A stretch of 55,530 nucleotides of DNA from Aureobasidium sp. EXF-3400 (lineage: Eukaryota > Ascomycota > Dothideomycetes > Dothideales > Saccotheciaceae): contig SWBL01000338.1 of NCBI GenBank assembly GCA_024195585.1, forward strand, positions 1 to 55,530, written 5' to 3'. A model generated the notes under the pieces. It worked only from the letters and a program-made list of their open reading frames with translations. It made no database searches and was not told the origin of the DNA. Made by a program: the position numbers and the translations under genes. Positions 10,205-21,308 of the stretch are shown here, piece by piece (the first letter of the stretch is position 1; every line of letters starts with the position of its first letter).

Positions 10205-10440
10205 TGAGGCAGTGATATGTCTGTGTTATGCGAGTCAAACTAGGACTCGTAGAAAATAAGATAAATGATATTACCACGAACGCTCCGTACATTATTGCAC
10301 CTAGAAATTGTAAGGCTGCACGCGGAGAGTTTGACGAAGGTAATGACACGCTTGCTGCCTACCTTAATAATGACAAGGTCAACTCTTTCGCGGCTACGAT
10401 AGAGAGTGTTCAAGAGGAGAGCTGCATAGAATACGCACTC
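10205..10440 (+). pseudogene. broken copy of an internal part of the acid phosphatase gene
   Basis: This stretch aligns without large gaps to about 12160-12385 of the phosphatase gene downstream. Matching words include GTGATATGTCTGTGTTATGC versus GTGACATGTCTGTTCTGTAC, GATATTACCACGAA in both, and GCCTACCTTAATAATGACAA versus GCCTACCTTAACAACGACAA. It covers only about residues 275-350 of the protein. The metal-binding GNHEA has become RNCKA, so the His is lost. Many differences are C-to-T or G-to-A. It lies about 0.9 kb upstream of the intact gene in the same orientation, so it looks like a decayed partial tandem duplication. Confidence 0.8.
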
Positions 10441-11057
10441 TTACGACAGTAGTCGAATCCTTGTGATTCGGCGTAACTATTCTGTCATACAGCTGCACGA
10501 TCGGCGGACTTTTAGAGGACGCCTCATCCATAAGTCGGATCTCCATCGCACGTAGCCATGCAGCGGCTGAAGTGATGTGTACCAGCGCTCCTCTTGTGCT
10601 GGAAACTTGAGGCATGAATTGAGAAGCGGCCACGCGACTGGCTGTAACATGTAGCGCGGCAGCTGGAGTGAGATTCTGCCGCCTTTTTGTATGCATTTCC
10701 ATGCCCCAGTGACTTCCGGCTGGTGATTGACAGGACCTCGTACACAGAGTATTGTCTGCTCATGTTCGAATGGTTGGTTGACTGCAAAGCTTCAGCCGTC
10801 CATTGAAAGATATTTGCATGACATATTCCCCAGACCGCAGGGAGATATTTCAGCACGGCTTGTACCTCCATGTCGCGACGCGACTGGGCCATTCAACCCG
10901 GACAGGCTCACCGGGTCCCAAGCCATCGAAGCAATGCAAAGCTTTTTCTCGATGCTTTCCCTTGAGCTTGTCGCAATCCGGCAGGTCGTTTGACGTGCCT
11001 CCAGGGACAGATGAAGGCGGCGGCATGGAAGGGCTGATCGATGCCGTCGCTACCGAG
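10441..11057. other. distal upstream region of the acid phosphatase gene
   Basis: No protein-like frame is seen here. The sequence lies between the broken phosphatase copy and the CACGTG boxes, and may carry further distal regulatory sites or eroded remains of the duplication. Confidence 0.4.
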
Positions 11058-11106
11058 CACGTGCAGCGATACACACCAATCAGGCACTAACAAAGATAAG
11101 CACGTG
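11058..11106 (+). promoter_or_regulatory. two CACGTG boxes upstream of the acid phosphatase
   Basis: CACGTG occurs at 11058-11063 and 11101-11106, 38 bases apart and about 270 and 230 bases before the ATG. CACGTG is the core site of the bHLH phosphate-starvation regulators Pho4 of yeast and NUC-1 of Neurospora. Paired sites in front of a secreted acid phosphatase suggest induction by low phosphate, which is an inference. Confidence 0.55.
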
Positions 11107-11264
11107 TGGCCATCTAAACTATTGCTCGCTCTTCGATACCGCCTCCTGCATCTATCTGGCTGCACAATTGTTCCGTGGCATAGTAACTGGATCCACACCC
11201 GTACGCCAAATTCGAAGCGGGAGAATGCGTGGCTTCCGTGCCAATGACCAGGCCGAAGGCAAGA

Positions 11265-11274
11265 TATATATAAG
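11265..11274 (+). promoter_or_regulatory. TATA box of the acid phosphatase gene
   Basis: TATATATAAG lies 58 bases before the ATG, downstream of the CACGTG pair, as expected for a regulated core promoter. Confidence 0.6.
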
Positions 11275-11331
11275 AGGTAGGCTGTTGAAGACTGTAATCT
11301 GTATATCTCCATTCGCTTTGTATCCGGCAAC

Positions 11332-13211
11332 ATGAAGAACACCATCGGAGCCGTACTTTTCGGCACTGCTCTTGTTGCAGCAGCACCACCTGCTTCCCGT
11401 CGCGATGTTGATACTCGCTTCCCTTACACTGGACCTGCCATTCCGGTCGGTGACTGGGTCGACCCTAACGTCAACGGCAACGGTAAAGGCTTCCCTCGCC
11501 TGGTCGAAGCTCCGGCTGTGAAGCCCAAGACTTCCAACCCTACCAACAACGTCAATGTCATTTCCCTGGCTTATGTTCCCGGTGGCATGCACATCCACTA
11601 CCAAACTCCATTCGGTCTTGGAGCTGCTCCTCAGGTACAATGGGGCACTCAACAGGACAACCTTCACAACATTGCTGTGGGACAGTCAAACACCTACGCA
11701 CGTACGCCTCCTTGCTCCCTGGCACCTGTCACTCAGTGCAGTGAGCATTTCCACGAGGTACAGATTACTGGACTGAAGCCAAACACCAAGTACTGGTACA
11801 AGATTCCTGCCGCCAACGGTACTACAGAGTCCCAAACTCTGAGCTTCAAGACTGCACATGCTCCTGGAGATCGTTCTGAGTTCACTGTCGCTGTCCTGAA
11901 CGACATGGGTTACACCAACGCTCACGGAACTCACAAGTACCTCGGCAACGCCGCCGAAGATGGTCTCGCTTTCGCCTGGCACGGAGGTGATATTTCTTAC
12001 GCAGACGACTGGTACAGCGGTATCTTGCCATGTGAAGATTCTTGGCCTGTCTGTTACAACGGCAGCTCCACCAGACTTCCCAGCGGTCCTCCATACCCCG
12101 CTGAGTACCTCGACGCACCGTTGCCTGCTGGCGAGGTACCCAACCAAGGTGGACCTCAGGGCGGTGACATGTCTGTTCTGTACGAGTCCAACTGGGATTT
12201 ATGGCAGCAATGGATGTCAGATATTACCACGAAGGTTCCGTACATGGTCCTGCCCGGAAATCATGAGGCTGCATGCGCAGAGTTTGACGGAGGCAATAAC
12301 ACGCTTACTGCCTACCTTAACAACGACAAGGCCAACTCTTCCGCAGCCAAGTCAGCTCTGAACTACTACAGCTGTCCCGAATCTCAAAGGTATGTCGTTA
12401 AGCCACAGCTTGCTTCTAACAATTTTTGTGCTCACATTTTCGTAGAAACTTCACAACCTTCCAGCACAGATTCCGCATGCCCGGAGTCGAGAGCGGTGGT
12501 GTCGGCAACTTCTGGTACTCTTTCGATTACGGTCTTGCCCACTTCATCAGCATCGACACCGAGACGGACTTTGCATACAGTCCCGAGTGGCCTTTTGTCC
12601 GTGATATCAAGGGCAATGAGTCTCTTCCTACTGAGGCTCAAACCTTCATCACAGACAGTGGTCCTTTCGGTCGTATCGACGGTAACAACTGGAAAGACAA
12701 CAAGGCTTATGAGCAATACCAATGGTTGGCCAAGGATCTCGCTGCCGTCGACCGTACCAAGACTCCCTGGATCTTCATCAACGGCCACAGACCCATGTAC
12801 AGCAGTCAGACTGCTTCCTACCAGGGCAACATTCGCAATGCATTTGAGCAATTGATGCTTGAGCATGGTGTGGATGCTTACTTTGCTGGTCATATTCACT
12901 GGTACGAGCGCCTATTTCCTCTTGGCCGCAACGGTACCATCGACACTGCCTCCATCAAGGATAACAACACTTACTACACCAACGAGGGCAAGTCGATGGT
13001 CCACGTTATCAACGGCATGGCTGGCAACATCGAGTCTCACAGCACTCTGGATGCAGACCAGCCTGTACTCAACATCACTGCAGTCTTGAACATGAGAGAC
13101 TATGGTTTCAGCAAGCTGAAGATTACTACAACTTCTGCAACTTGGTCGTTCACTAAGGGCGCTGATGGGTCTATTGGTGACGAGCTCACTATTCTTAAGA
13201 GAAACAAGTAA
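11332..13211 (+). CDS. secreted purple acid phosphatase (metallophosphoesterase)
   Basis: Exons 11332-12389 and 12446-13211 give 607 residues; the 56-nt intron has GTATGT, CTAAC and TAG. The start MKNTIGAVLFGTALVAAAPP is a signal peptide. A fibronectin-like N-terminal domain (HFHEVQITGLKPNTKYWYKI, 139-158) precedes the catalytic domain. All five purple acid phosphatase metal motifs are present: NDMGY (190-194), GDISYADDWY (219-228), GNHE (309-312), NGHRPMY (465-471) and GHIHWYER (501-508). Many N-x-S/T sites fit a glycosylated secreted enzyme. It hydrolyses phosphate monoesters outside the cell. A broken partial copy lies upstream, and the promoter carries two CACGTG boxes. Confidence 0.95.
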
Positions 13212-13557
13212 AGAGGTAGTTCTGTGTATAGGATTTAATACTACATGCATGCTCATGATTGTACCACTCGCTTGTAACATCAGGTTTCAAGACTGCTTCT
13301 TCTCTCTTTCCTCGTCGGACCATGTGATGAATGACTGGTGAATGCGTAGGGAGTGTGAGACCGAGCGGACGTAGCAGAATAAAGCACTCCTATCGAGTGT
13401 GGACTTCGGAGCAGCACTGTTAAGGCGCGACAAAAATGAGGCTGTGATTGCTTGGACTCTTCTTCTCCCGTCCATCAAAATGATTATACTGACAAGCAAA
13501 CTCTCTGTCCTTCTCTCCGAGCATTCTCCGAGCGTACCACTGTCTGTCTTGAGACGC
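13212..13557. other. convergent intergenic region
   Basis: This is the 3' flank of the phosphatase (+) and of the hypothetical gene on the minus strand. No further gene or repeat is evident. Confidence 0.5.
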
Positions 13558-14277
13558 TCAGTCTCTACGGTACAACATGCTGGGGTCGAGGTACTCGTTC
13601 AGTTCATCGTCGTCGAAGGGCTGGTAGGATGACCGGTAAGGCAAGGCTTCCTCTTCAGCATTGCCGGTAGTGGTCTCGGTGTTGTCCATCTCGAATCCCT
13701 CGGCAAGCGGCAGCTGTGAGAGAATGTGAGGCTCGACTGAACTTAGCGACCGATCTTCGGGAAGGCGGGCTTGAACGGAGACGCGCTTCTTGGGCCTTTA
13801 CTCCATCAGCGGCTTAGGGGCGTAATGTCTAGGAGGCTTTTGAGTATGAGGGCGGCTTGGTAGGTGAACCAGAATAAGTAAGAGGTCTGTCGACGCGCTC
13901 TGAAGGGGTAGACTTGTGGAGACGGATCTTGGTAGGTGGATAGAGGAAGAAGGGTGGTCGACTAAGGTATCCGTGACAGATGTCTCGTGGAGACGAATCT
14001 TGGTAGGTGGGTGAAAGGAAGAAGAGTGGCTGTCGACGCGCTCTGAAGAGGTAGACTTGTAGACGCCAGACTTCGCGGCGTTCTTTCTCTTTTCACGATG
14101 CCATGCTCCGGCAACTCTGTGGGCCAAATTTGCCTTGGTGTCGTCCTTGAAGAATTCCCACTCAGGGAATTTCTGGATGAGGTCGTCGTCATGAACCTTC
14201 ATGTAGCCGGCGGCGATGCTGACCATGTCGTCCATCTCGAGTAAGCTGAGGGTCGAAGCTGGCTTCGCCTTTCCCAT
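13558..14277 (-). CDS. hypothetical protein, interrupted or mis-spliced reading frame
   Basis: From ATG 14277 the frame reads MGKAKPASTLSLLEMDDMVS, then a charged segment (HDDDLIQKFPEWEFFKDD, HRVAGAWHREKRK) that looks truly coding. A Ser/Pro-rich repeat region follows, where the words PPTKIRLH and SERVD recur, the second copy one base out of frame. A TAA stops the frame at 13798-13800. The same frame then stays open for 79 more codons (RPKKRVSVQARLPEDRSL to DDELNEYLDPSML) up to 13558, and these also look coding. Either an unrecognised intron removes the TAA (GTTCAC...CCCAAG is one weak option) or the gene is damaged. The family is not recognised. Confidence 0.5.
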
Positions 14278-15223
14278 TGACCAATGGGCGATGGTGTCTA
14301 GACAACAGTGAGTACGAGACTGCGAGGAGTGCAATCGGGTTGGGGTCTTGGAGGGAACAGAGGGTGTGGTGTTATAAGATGAAAGGACAAGTGCCCGGGC
14401 AGTCAGAAGTATGTGACTTCGGATCATGGGATACGTAGGAGCGGAAGGTGCAATGGTTAGGAAGGAGAGGGAAACACATGACTTCGCATCATGGCACACA
14501 AAGGTTTGGAAGGTGCAATGGTCGAGGAATCGGCGGTCGTAAATGTCGAGAGACTGATCACTGCCATCAACCTTCAGCCGAAGCTCGGAGAGAACACAGA
14601 CAACAACGAAGCCTACATTACTTACTACGGCGGGCAGTTTACCTCATTTTACATCTCACCTTCGGCGACGCTCCTGTGGAAGGTTGATTGTCAAAGCACC
14701 ATAAGAGTTCATCAACATCGTGCATCAAAGCATCCGCGGAATCTGCCAGCTTTGATGTCTTGTAACGCAGGTATCACTTGCTTCAATTCCGCCTGATATA
14801 CTTACAGGTTGGCCATCTAATTCACTGGATATGGAAATTTTTGTCACATTCGCAGATCGATGTATGCCTGTTCAGAGGTTGTGATGAGTTTTGTGAAATG
14901 ATATGTATGCCAATGCAGGAACGGAAACAGCCGAGTGGTTGGATGGAACCCGCGTCATGCCTGCTGTTGTCTCGGACAATCGCCAGCGAGCGGCGAGCTC
15001 TCCAACTCACAGCTTGCCTGCCTTCACTATCATCACGACATATTCCACTTTCCTGTAACAACGACTTCCTTTTCCTTGTCGTCGATTCCGCATCTGGTCA
15101 GACCAAAAGCCCGGGTATTTTCACGTGCTTCGACCTTGGAGCTGCGGCGCCACTCCCTGACAGACGCCTTTCTTACTTCCGCATCATCACGACTACAGCT
15201 TACCCACTCGCATCACACTCATC
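14278..15223. other. divergent intergenic region before RPN2
   Basis: This region separates the hypothetical gene (-) from RPN2 (+). A CACGTG lies at about 15123, roughly 100 bases before the RPN2 ATG. A 101-codon plus-strand frame at 14491 has no recognisable features and overlaps the opposite gene's leader, so I do not call it. Confidence 0.45.
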
Positions 15224-18200
15224 ATGGTCGGCGCTCCTTCTGCTGCCGCCAGTTTGGTCGGCTTTCTTTCCGAACCCGATACAGCGCTGCAGGTCTTCGC
15301 TTTGGATGAGCTGAACAAGGATATGGACAACATCTGGACTGAGGTCTCGGGTTCTATCGGTCAAATGTGCGGCCCATCATGAAGTCATCTACAACAAACA
15401 CAGCTGACCGCATAATAGTGAGACTCTCTACGAAGATGAATCATTCCCCAACCGCGAACTGGCAGCACTCGTGGCAGCCAAGGTCTACTACCAGCTCCAG
15501 GAGTACAACGAGTCCATGGTCTTTGCCCTCGGCGCAGGCAAGCTCTTCCGTCTCGACCAACAGGGCGAGTTTGAAGAGACCATCGTTGGTACGTGCTTAG
15601 AGCCGCCAGGTCTTTTACTCAAGCAGCTAACATTTAACAGCCAAGTGCATCGACACGTATGTTGCTCTCTCAGCGCTCCAGAACCCTCCCGCTCCCTCAA
15701 GTTCCGTACCATCAGCTTCTCTCGCCGAGTCATCAGTCGCCAACGGCAGTGCCAACGCCACTACCCCCTTCTCGCAATCTTCCGCTCCGACAAAGTCCCT
15801 CCTTTCCCGCGAAGTTGATGGTGTTCAAAATGACGGAGTAGCCGCCGGTGATTCTGGCTCGCACCCTTCTCCCAGCTCGCTTCCGCCTGCCACACAAAAG
15901 AGCCTCCACGGTGTCATCCAGCGCATCTTCGAGTCATGTTATCAAGCAGGCGCATACCGCCACGTCGTAGGCATTGCCATCGAGGCTCGCAACCGCCAGG
16001 TTTTGAAGGATGCCATTCTGCGCTGTGGCAAGGACAAGCAAAGCACCGACGAATTGATGGAGTACGTGCTCGACATCTGCATGAACGTGGTACAAGAGCG
16101 TGGCTTGAGAGACGAGATTTTGCAGCTCATTCTTGAACTGCTTAACGACATCCCCGACCCCGACTACTTTGCCATCGCGCGTTGCGTTGTGCATCTTGGC
16201 CAATACTCGATGGCTAGCAATATGCTGCGCCAGCTCGTGCAAAAGGCCGACGCAAAGTCCCTTGCCGTCGCATACCAATTGTCCTTCGATCTGTATGAGA
16301 ACGGCACTCAGGAATTCCTCATTCGCGTCATGGAGGAACTACCTTCGAGCGACGACAAATCGCCCGAGCCGACATCTGAAGGCGCTGACGATGCTGACGA
16401 ATCTACCCAGCTCTTGTCTGAGTTGCGTAGGAGCACAGGACCTTCAGGTGCAAAGGCTAGCACAAAAGAGGAGAAGAAGGCTTTCAACTCAATACGCGAC
16501 ATCCTGCGTGGCACTACCAGCATCGAGCTGAACCTCGAGTTCCTCTTCCGCAACAGCCACACAGACAAGCACATTCTGAACAAGGTCCGCGACAGCCTCG
16601 AGGCCCGCAACTCCATCTTCCACACTGCAGTCACCTTCTCCAACGCTTTCATGAACTCTGGTACCACCGTCGACACTTTCTTCCGCGACAACCTCGAGTG
16701 GCTGGGCAAGGCCGTCAACTGGTCAAAATTCACTGCCACTGCTGCTCTTGGTGTCATTCACAGAGGAAACTTGGCAAACGGCCGCAAGCTTCTCGAGCCT
16801 TACCTCCCCAAGCGCAACGCTGTTCCTGGCTCAGGTTCTCCCTACAGTCAGGGTGGTTCTCTTTACGCCCTTGGTCTGATCTACTCCAACCACGGCACCA
16901 ACGTGCTTGATTACCTTCTTGAGCAGTTCAAGGACACTCAAGAAGAGGTTGTTCAGCATGGTGGCGCTCTTGGTCTCGGTGTTGCCGGTATGGCTACTGG
17001 CTCTGAAGACATCTACGAAGCTCTCAAGGGCGTTCTCTACAGCGACTCGGCCATTAACGGTGAAGCCGTCGGTCTTGCTATGGGTCTTGTCATGCTCGGC
17101 ACTGGCAACACCAGAGCTCTTGAGGACATGATCACCTACGCCCATGACACACAGCACGAGAAGATTGTGCGCGGTCTTGCCATGGGCATGGCTCTGATCA
17201 TGTACAACCGCCAGGAAGGTGCCGATGAGCTCATTAACGGTCTGCTCGACGATGCAGACCCGGCTTTGAGATACGGTGGTATCTTCAGTGTTGCTTTGGC
17301 CTACTGCGGTACTAGCAGCAACAAGGCTGTCAGAAAGCTGCTCCACGTTGCTGTCAGCGATGTTAGTGATGACGTCCGCCGTGCTGCAGTTATGTCATTA
17401 GGCTTCGTTCTCTTCCGCAAGCCTGGTGCTGTTCCTCGCATGGTTGAACTTCTTTCCGAATCATACAACCCCCACGTTAGATATGGTGCAACCATGGCCC
17501 TCGGTATCGCCTGTGCTGGAACTGGTTTGGACGAGGCCATCGATCTTCTCGAGCCCATGATGAAGGACTCTGTCGACTTTGTCCGTCAGGGCGCTCTCAT
17601 CTCATTGTCGATGATCATGGTCCAGCAAAACGAGACCATGAACCCCAAGGTTGGCACCATTCGCAAGACTCTGCAAAAGATCATCAGCGATAGACACGAA
17701 GACGCCATGTGCAAGTTCGGTTGCGCTCTGGCTCTCGGTATCCTCGATGCTGGTGGCCGCAACTGTACTATTGGCCTGCAAACCCCTACCGGCAACCTCA
17801 ATATGTCGGCCATTGTCGGTATGGCCGTCTTCACCCAATACTGGTACTGGTTCCCTCTCACTCACTTCCTTACTCTTTCCTTCACACCTACCGCCATCAT
17901 TGGTGTTGACTCAGACCTCGAGATCCCATCATTCAAGTTCCACAGCAACACCCGTCCCAGTGTGTTCGACTACCCACCCGAAGCTGAGGTCAAGGCTGAA
18001 GAGGCTCCCGAGAAGGTCAAGGCTGCCGTCTTGTCAACAACAGCACATGCCAAGCGCAGAGAACAGGCAAAGAAGAGGCAGGCTAGGCGCGAGAGCATGG
18101 ACATTGACATGACACCCACAACTCCCAAGGTCGAATCCGGCGACAAGATGGACACAGATGATGACGTCATTGATACAGCCAATCTTGCCGAGGAGAAGGA

Positions 18201-18675
18201 CGAGGCCACACCTGCAGAAGGCGGCACGAAGAAGAAGGTCGAGCGTGAGAAGGTTGGATACGATCTCGAGAACATGAGTCGTGTTCTTCCTGCGCAGATC
18301 AAGTACATCTCATTCTCACAAGACGGTCGCTACCAACCGGTGAAGAAGCCTACCGGTGGTGTCATCCTTCTACACGACACACAATCATCAGGTTCCAAGT
18401 CTCTGCTAGAGCTCAAGGCCAAGAAGAAGACCAATAACGCCGCAGCAGCACCTGTGGTTGGTGGATCGTCACAGCAGGAGACACCATTCACACCTGCCCG
18501 CCAGACAGGTGATGATGCTCTTGCCGCATTGGGCTTCGGTGCCGGAGCAGGAGCTGGTGCAGCTGCCGCAGCTGGTGTGCTTAACGCAGTTGATGAGGAT
18601 GTAGAAGGAGGCGAGGAGGCCGAAGTTCCTGACGAGTTCGAGATTGAGGATGAGGACATGGTTGATGACGAATAG
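15224..18675 (+). CDS. RPN2: 26S proteasome regulatory subunit Rpn2
   Basis: Exons 15224-15366, 15419-15588 and 15641-18675 give 1115 residues, the usual length. The N-terminus MVGAPSAAASLVGFLSEPD, then SGSIGQIETLYEDESF across the first splice and YYQLQEYNESMVFALGAG, is typical Rpn2. The centre holds the proteasome/cyclosome repeats, with Gly/Ala-rich helix pairs such as GGALGLGVAGMATGS, GEAVGLAMGLVMLGTG, RGLAMGMALIMYNR and RYGATMALGIACAGTG. An acidic, low-complexity tail (GAGAGAGAAAAAG then VEGGEEAEVPDEFEIEDED) ends the protein. Rpn2 is the largest scaffold of the 19S base, binding Rpn1, ubiquitin receptors and ATPases. Both introns are 52 nt. A start at 16003 would lose the first 200 residues and is wrong. 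Confidence 0.96.
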
Positions 18676-19436
18676 CGAAGCATTCCATAGAGATACTGGT
18701 CACTTGTCCATGTAATATATTTTCTTCTACTTTGATTCTCTTTTACTGTCACATATCTGGTGCTCCCTATCGTTTTCTTTCGTCGTAAGCTGCTAACGAT
18801 ATATTGGTTTTGGAGGACGATTGTGACGCGATAAATAAAAGGCTGGTCATTGATTCGCGTGTACAACGCGTTTTGAAGGCGGTGGAGTTCTGCCGACTAC
18901 CATACTGATCTGAAGATTGATGACTACAGCAGTGCCAAACATGCTGTTGGTCGTATTGGTCTGTTTAAGATACATAAGATGTTTTTGAGTACTTCGGGAT
19001 ATAAGAGGGAGACTTTAGACTTATTTATCCTTTCAGCGACAATCTGTGGCGTGAACTCTTTGGTTTGACAGTGTTCTTTCTAAACTCGGCAATGCTCAGA
19101 TGTATTTTGGACATATCTTAACGAAACGCGGACTAATCATTCTAGAATCTTACCAGTAGATCTTTGTGGATATCAAGCGTGATATGGCAAGATTAAAAGG
19201 TATCTAGGCCTACGTTGTGGCACTGCAGATGCTGTTGACTCTCTGCGAGGGTTGCAATTGGGAAGACCCTGTTCTACAAATGGGCGTTGGTGGCTTCGTC
19301 ATTTCTGGATGACCGAGAAAGCAACAATAATTCTACAGAACGCGACACATCTACACAAGGCAGACAACATGAATATTTGAGCACGATATATCGATACGGC
19401 TAGACTGGATCAGCGCAAGACCAACAAACGGATGAC
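18676..19436. other. intergenic region, no gene seen
   Basis: This is the 3' flank of RPN2 and the promoter of the SWC3-like gene. It is moderately AT-rich, with no repeat, RNA gene or protein-like frame that I can support. Confidence 0.5.
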
Positions 19437-21308
19437 ATGGCGGAAAAGCGACGAGCATCAGGACGCGCGCGAGATGCGAAACGACGGAAGACGTTGACCA
19501 AAGCACCTACGCCAAAAGATCCGACACCGCAAGAGGCCACACCAGTAGTCGAAGAGACAGTACGAGAAGCGACGCCGTTGCCGAACAAGGTGGTAGATTC
19601 GAAGCCTCTACCCACTCTTTCAGAGCGCCAAAGCATCAATCTGTCCAAGGATGAATACAAGACGATCGCAGAGAGTGGAGTGCTGCTAGCATCGCTAGAG
19701 GGATCGCGACAGAAGTGGGTTTCTGGCAGCTTCTTCGAAAAGTACTGGACCAAGACGTCAGGAAGAAAAGATGCGCCGCCAGCGCCAGCAGGCAATCCAC
19801 ACAAGTCATGGATGAAGGAGATTGGGCCATGCACATTGGTAGTCGAGCCGTTGATCTTCGAGGCGACGGCATACTACGTCAAAGAGCCAGGTCCAGCGCC
19901 GTCATCGTCCTCTTCACATCAACCACCTCCACAGCAGCAGTTTCAACAGCAGCAATATCAGCACCAGTACCAACATGCTCCTCCCCAGCAGTACAACCAA
20001 CAACAACCAAGACCGAATCCCAATGCCCCAGCTGGCAGCCCCTATGGAGCTCCATACTCATCACATTCTTCTACACAATACCAGGGCCGCCCTCATCCAC
20101 CACCTATCATGCCCGCTACTGCTCGAGCTCTACCACCTCCGCCCGCCGCACCCGCACCTGCCAAACAATCTCCAGACCCTGTCATTCAGATGCTTGCTTC
20201 ACGCGCAAGCAGTGATCCCGAGCTCAAAGCGCTTATGAAGATCGTAGCCACGGGTAATGCAAACCAGGAGCAATTGCGCGTCTTCCAACGACACATAGAT
20301 GAGTTGACGGCAATGATCAACGCCAACAAGGCTCAGCCAAACAGTCAGACAAACTCTCCTGCTCCACCACATCAACATGCCACCTCTCGTCCACCATCAG
20401 CCGCTCCCGTCATTAAACCACATCCTGCTACCATACAGCCACACGCTCCCATATACCCTATGCCTCAGCAGCATCCGCAATACCAACACCAACCACCCCC
20501 ACCACCGAGATATCCCAGCTATCCCATCGTACTCGAGTTTCAAGGCCCAGGCGCCTCGCCTGACCGCTTCCGCTTCCCAGAACATACTATCCTCGAATTT
20601 CTCAACTCCTACAAGATGCTCGCATCCTTCCTCGTCATCCGCAAAGGACGAGACGTCAGTCCTCAACTCGATCCCGATACCGAATACTACGAGCCAGTCA
20701 CCATGACAATCAGCGTGCCTGAAGCCCGCTCGCCTTCAAGAGATGTCCTACAATTTATTACTCGCTGTGTCAAACCTGCCGATCAGGTCCGCAACTACAT
20801 GACGGACCAGATTGAAAAGTGCACGCGCGCTCCTACGAGATATCTTGCCTTTAGGCTACCATATAAAAGCGGCATTGTTGAAACGGAAGAGGAGGTCCCT
20901 GTGGTGCAAGAAGTCAAGCCTAAGCCTAAGCCAGCACCTAGGAAGAAGAAGGAAGACAAAGACAATGATCAGACAGGCGACAGGGATACAGCGAAGGGTG
21001 TTGAAGTCACTGCCAATGTTGATGGCTCTACTGCCGCGCCGAGTACGACACAAGGAACACCTGCTCCCGCTTCTGCGGAGGCCTCGACGAACCCTCAAGC
21101 TGGTACAAACGAGGCGCAAGCTTCCAACAACCCGCCTCTGCCTACCAGTACAGAGCCTGCGCAGTCTACAGAAGCACCAGCGGCCGACAGCAACATTGCA
21201 AAACGCAAGAAATCCGTCCGCATCTCAGAAATGCCTGAAATAGCTAACGACGGCAACATTACCAACAAAGCAGCTGTGGAACCAACTGCTCCAACAACCA
21301 CAACATAG
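19437..21308 (+). CDS. SWR1-complex subunit 3 (Swc3)-like protein
   Basis: A single exon of 623 residues. A basic N-terminus (MAEKRRASGRARDAKRRKT) precedes the conserved block LPTLSERQSINLSKDEYKTI, AESGVLLASLEGSRQKWVSG, FFEKYWTK and IGPCTLVVEPLIFEATAYYV (about residues 57-145), which I recognise from fungal Swc3 proteins. A Gln/Pro-rich disordered linker follows, then a second conserved segment (YPIVLEFQGPGASPDRFRFP, EHTILEFLNSYKMLASFLVI, about 360-410), and a basic/acidic tail. Swc3 belongs to the SWR1 remodeller that places H2A.Z in nucleosomes. The assignment rests on the N-terminal block, recognised by eye. Confidence 0.7.
   Translation: MAEKRRASGRARDAKRRKTLTKAPTPKDPTPQEATPVVEETVREATPLPNKVVDSKPLPTLSERQSINLSKDEYKTIAESGVLLASLEGSRQKWVSGSFFEKYWTKTSGRKDAPPAPAGNPHKSWMKEIGPCTLVVEPLIFEATAYYVKEPGPAPSSSSSHQPPPQQQFQQQQYQHQYQHAPPQQYNQQQPRPNPNAPAGSPYGAPYSSHSSTQYQGRPHPPPIMPATARALPPPPAAPAPAKQSPDPVIQMLASRASSDPELKALMKIVATGNANQEQLRVFQRHIDELTAMINANKAQPNSQTNSPAPPHQHATSRPPSAAPVIKPHPATIQPHAPIYPMPQQHPQYQHQPPPPPRYPSYPIVLEFQGPGASPDRFRFPEHTILEFLNSYKMLASFLVIRKGRDVSPQLDPDTEYYEPVTMTISVPEARSPSRDVLQFITRCVKPADQVRNYMTDQIEKCTRAPTRYLAFRLPYKSGIVETEEEVPVVQEVKPKPKPAPRKKKEDKDNDQTGDRDTAKGVEVTANVDGSTAAPSTTQGTPAPASAEASTNPQAGTNEAQASNNPPLPTSTEPAQSTEAPAADSNIAKRKKSVRISEMPEIANDGNITNKAAVEPTAPTTTT

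Noticed and set aside
16831..17346. 171-codon frame antisense to RPN2
   Set aside because: It lies wholly within the conserved repeat region of RPN2 and lacks any family feature.
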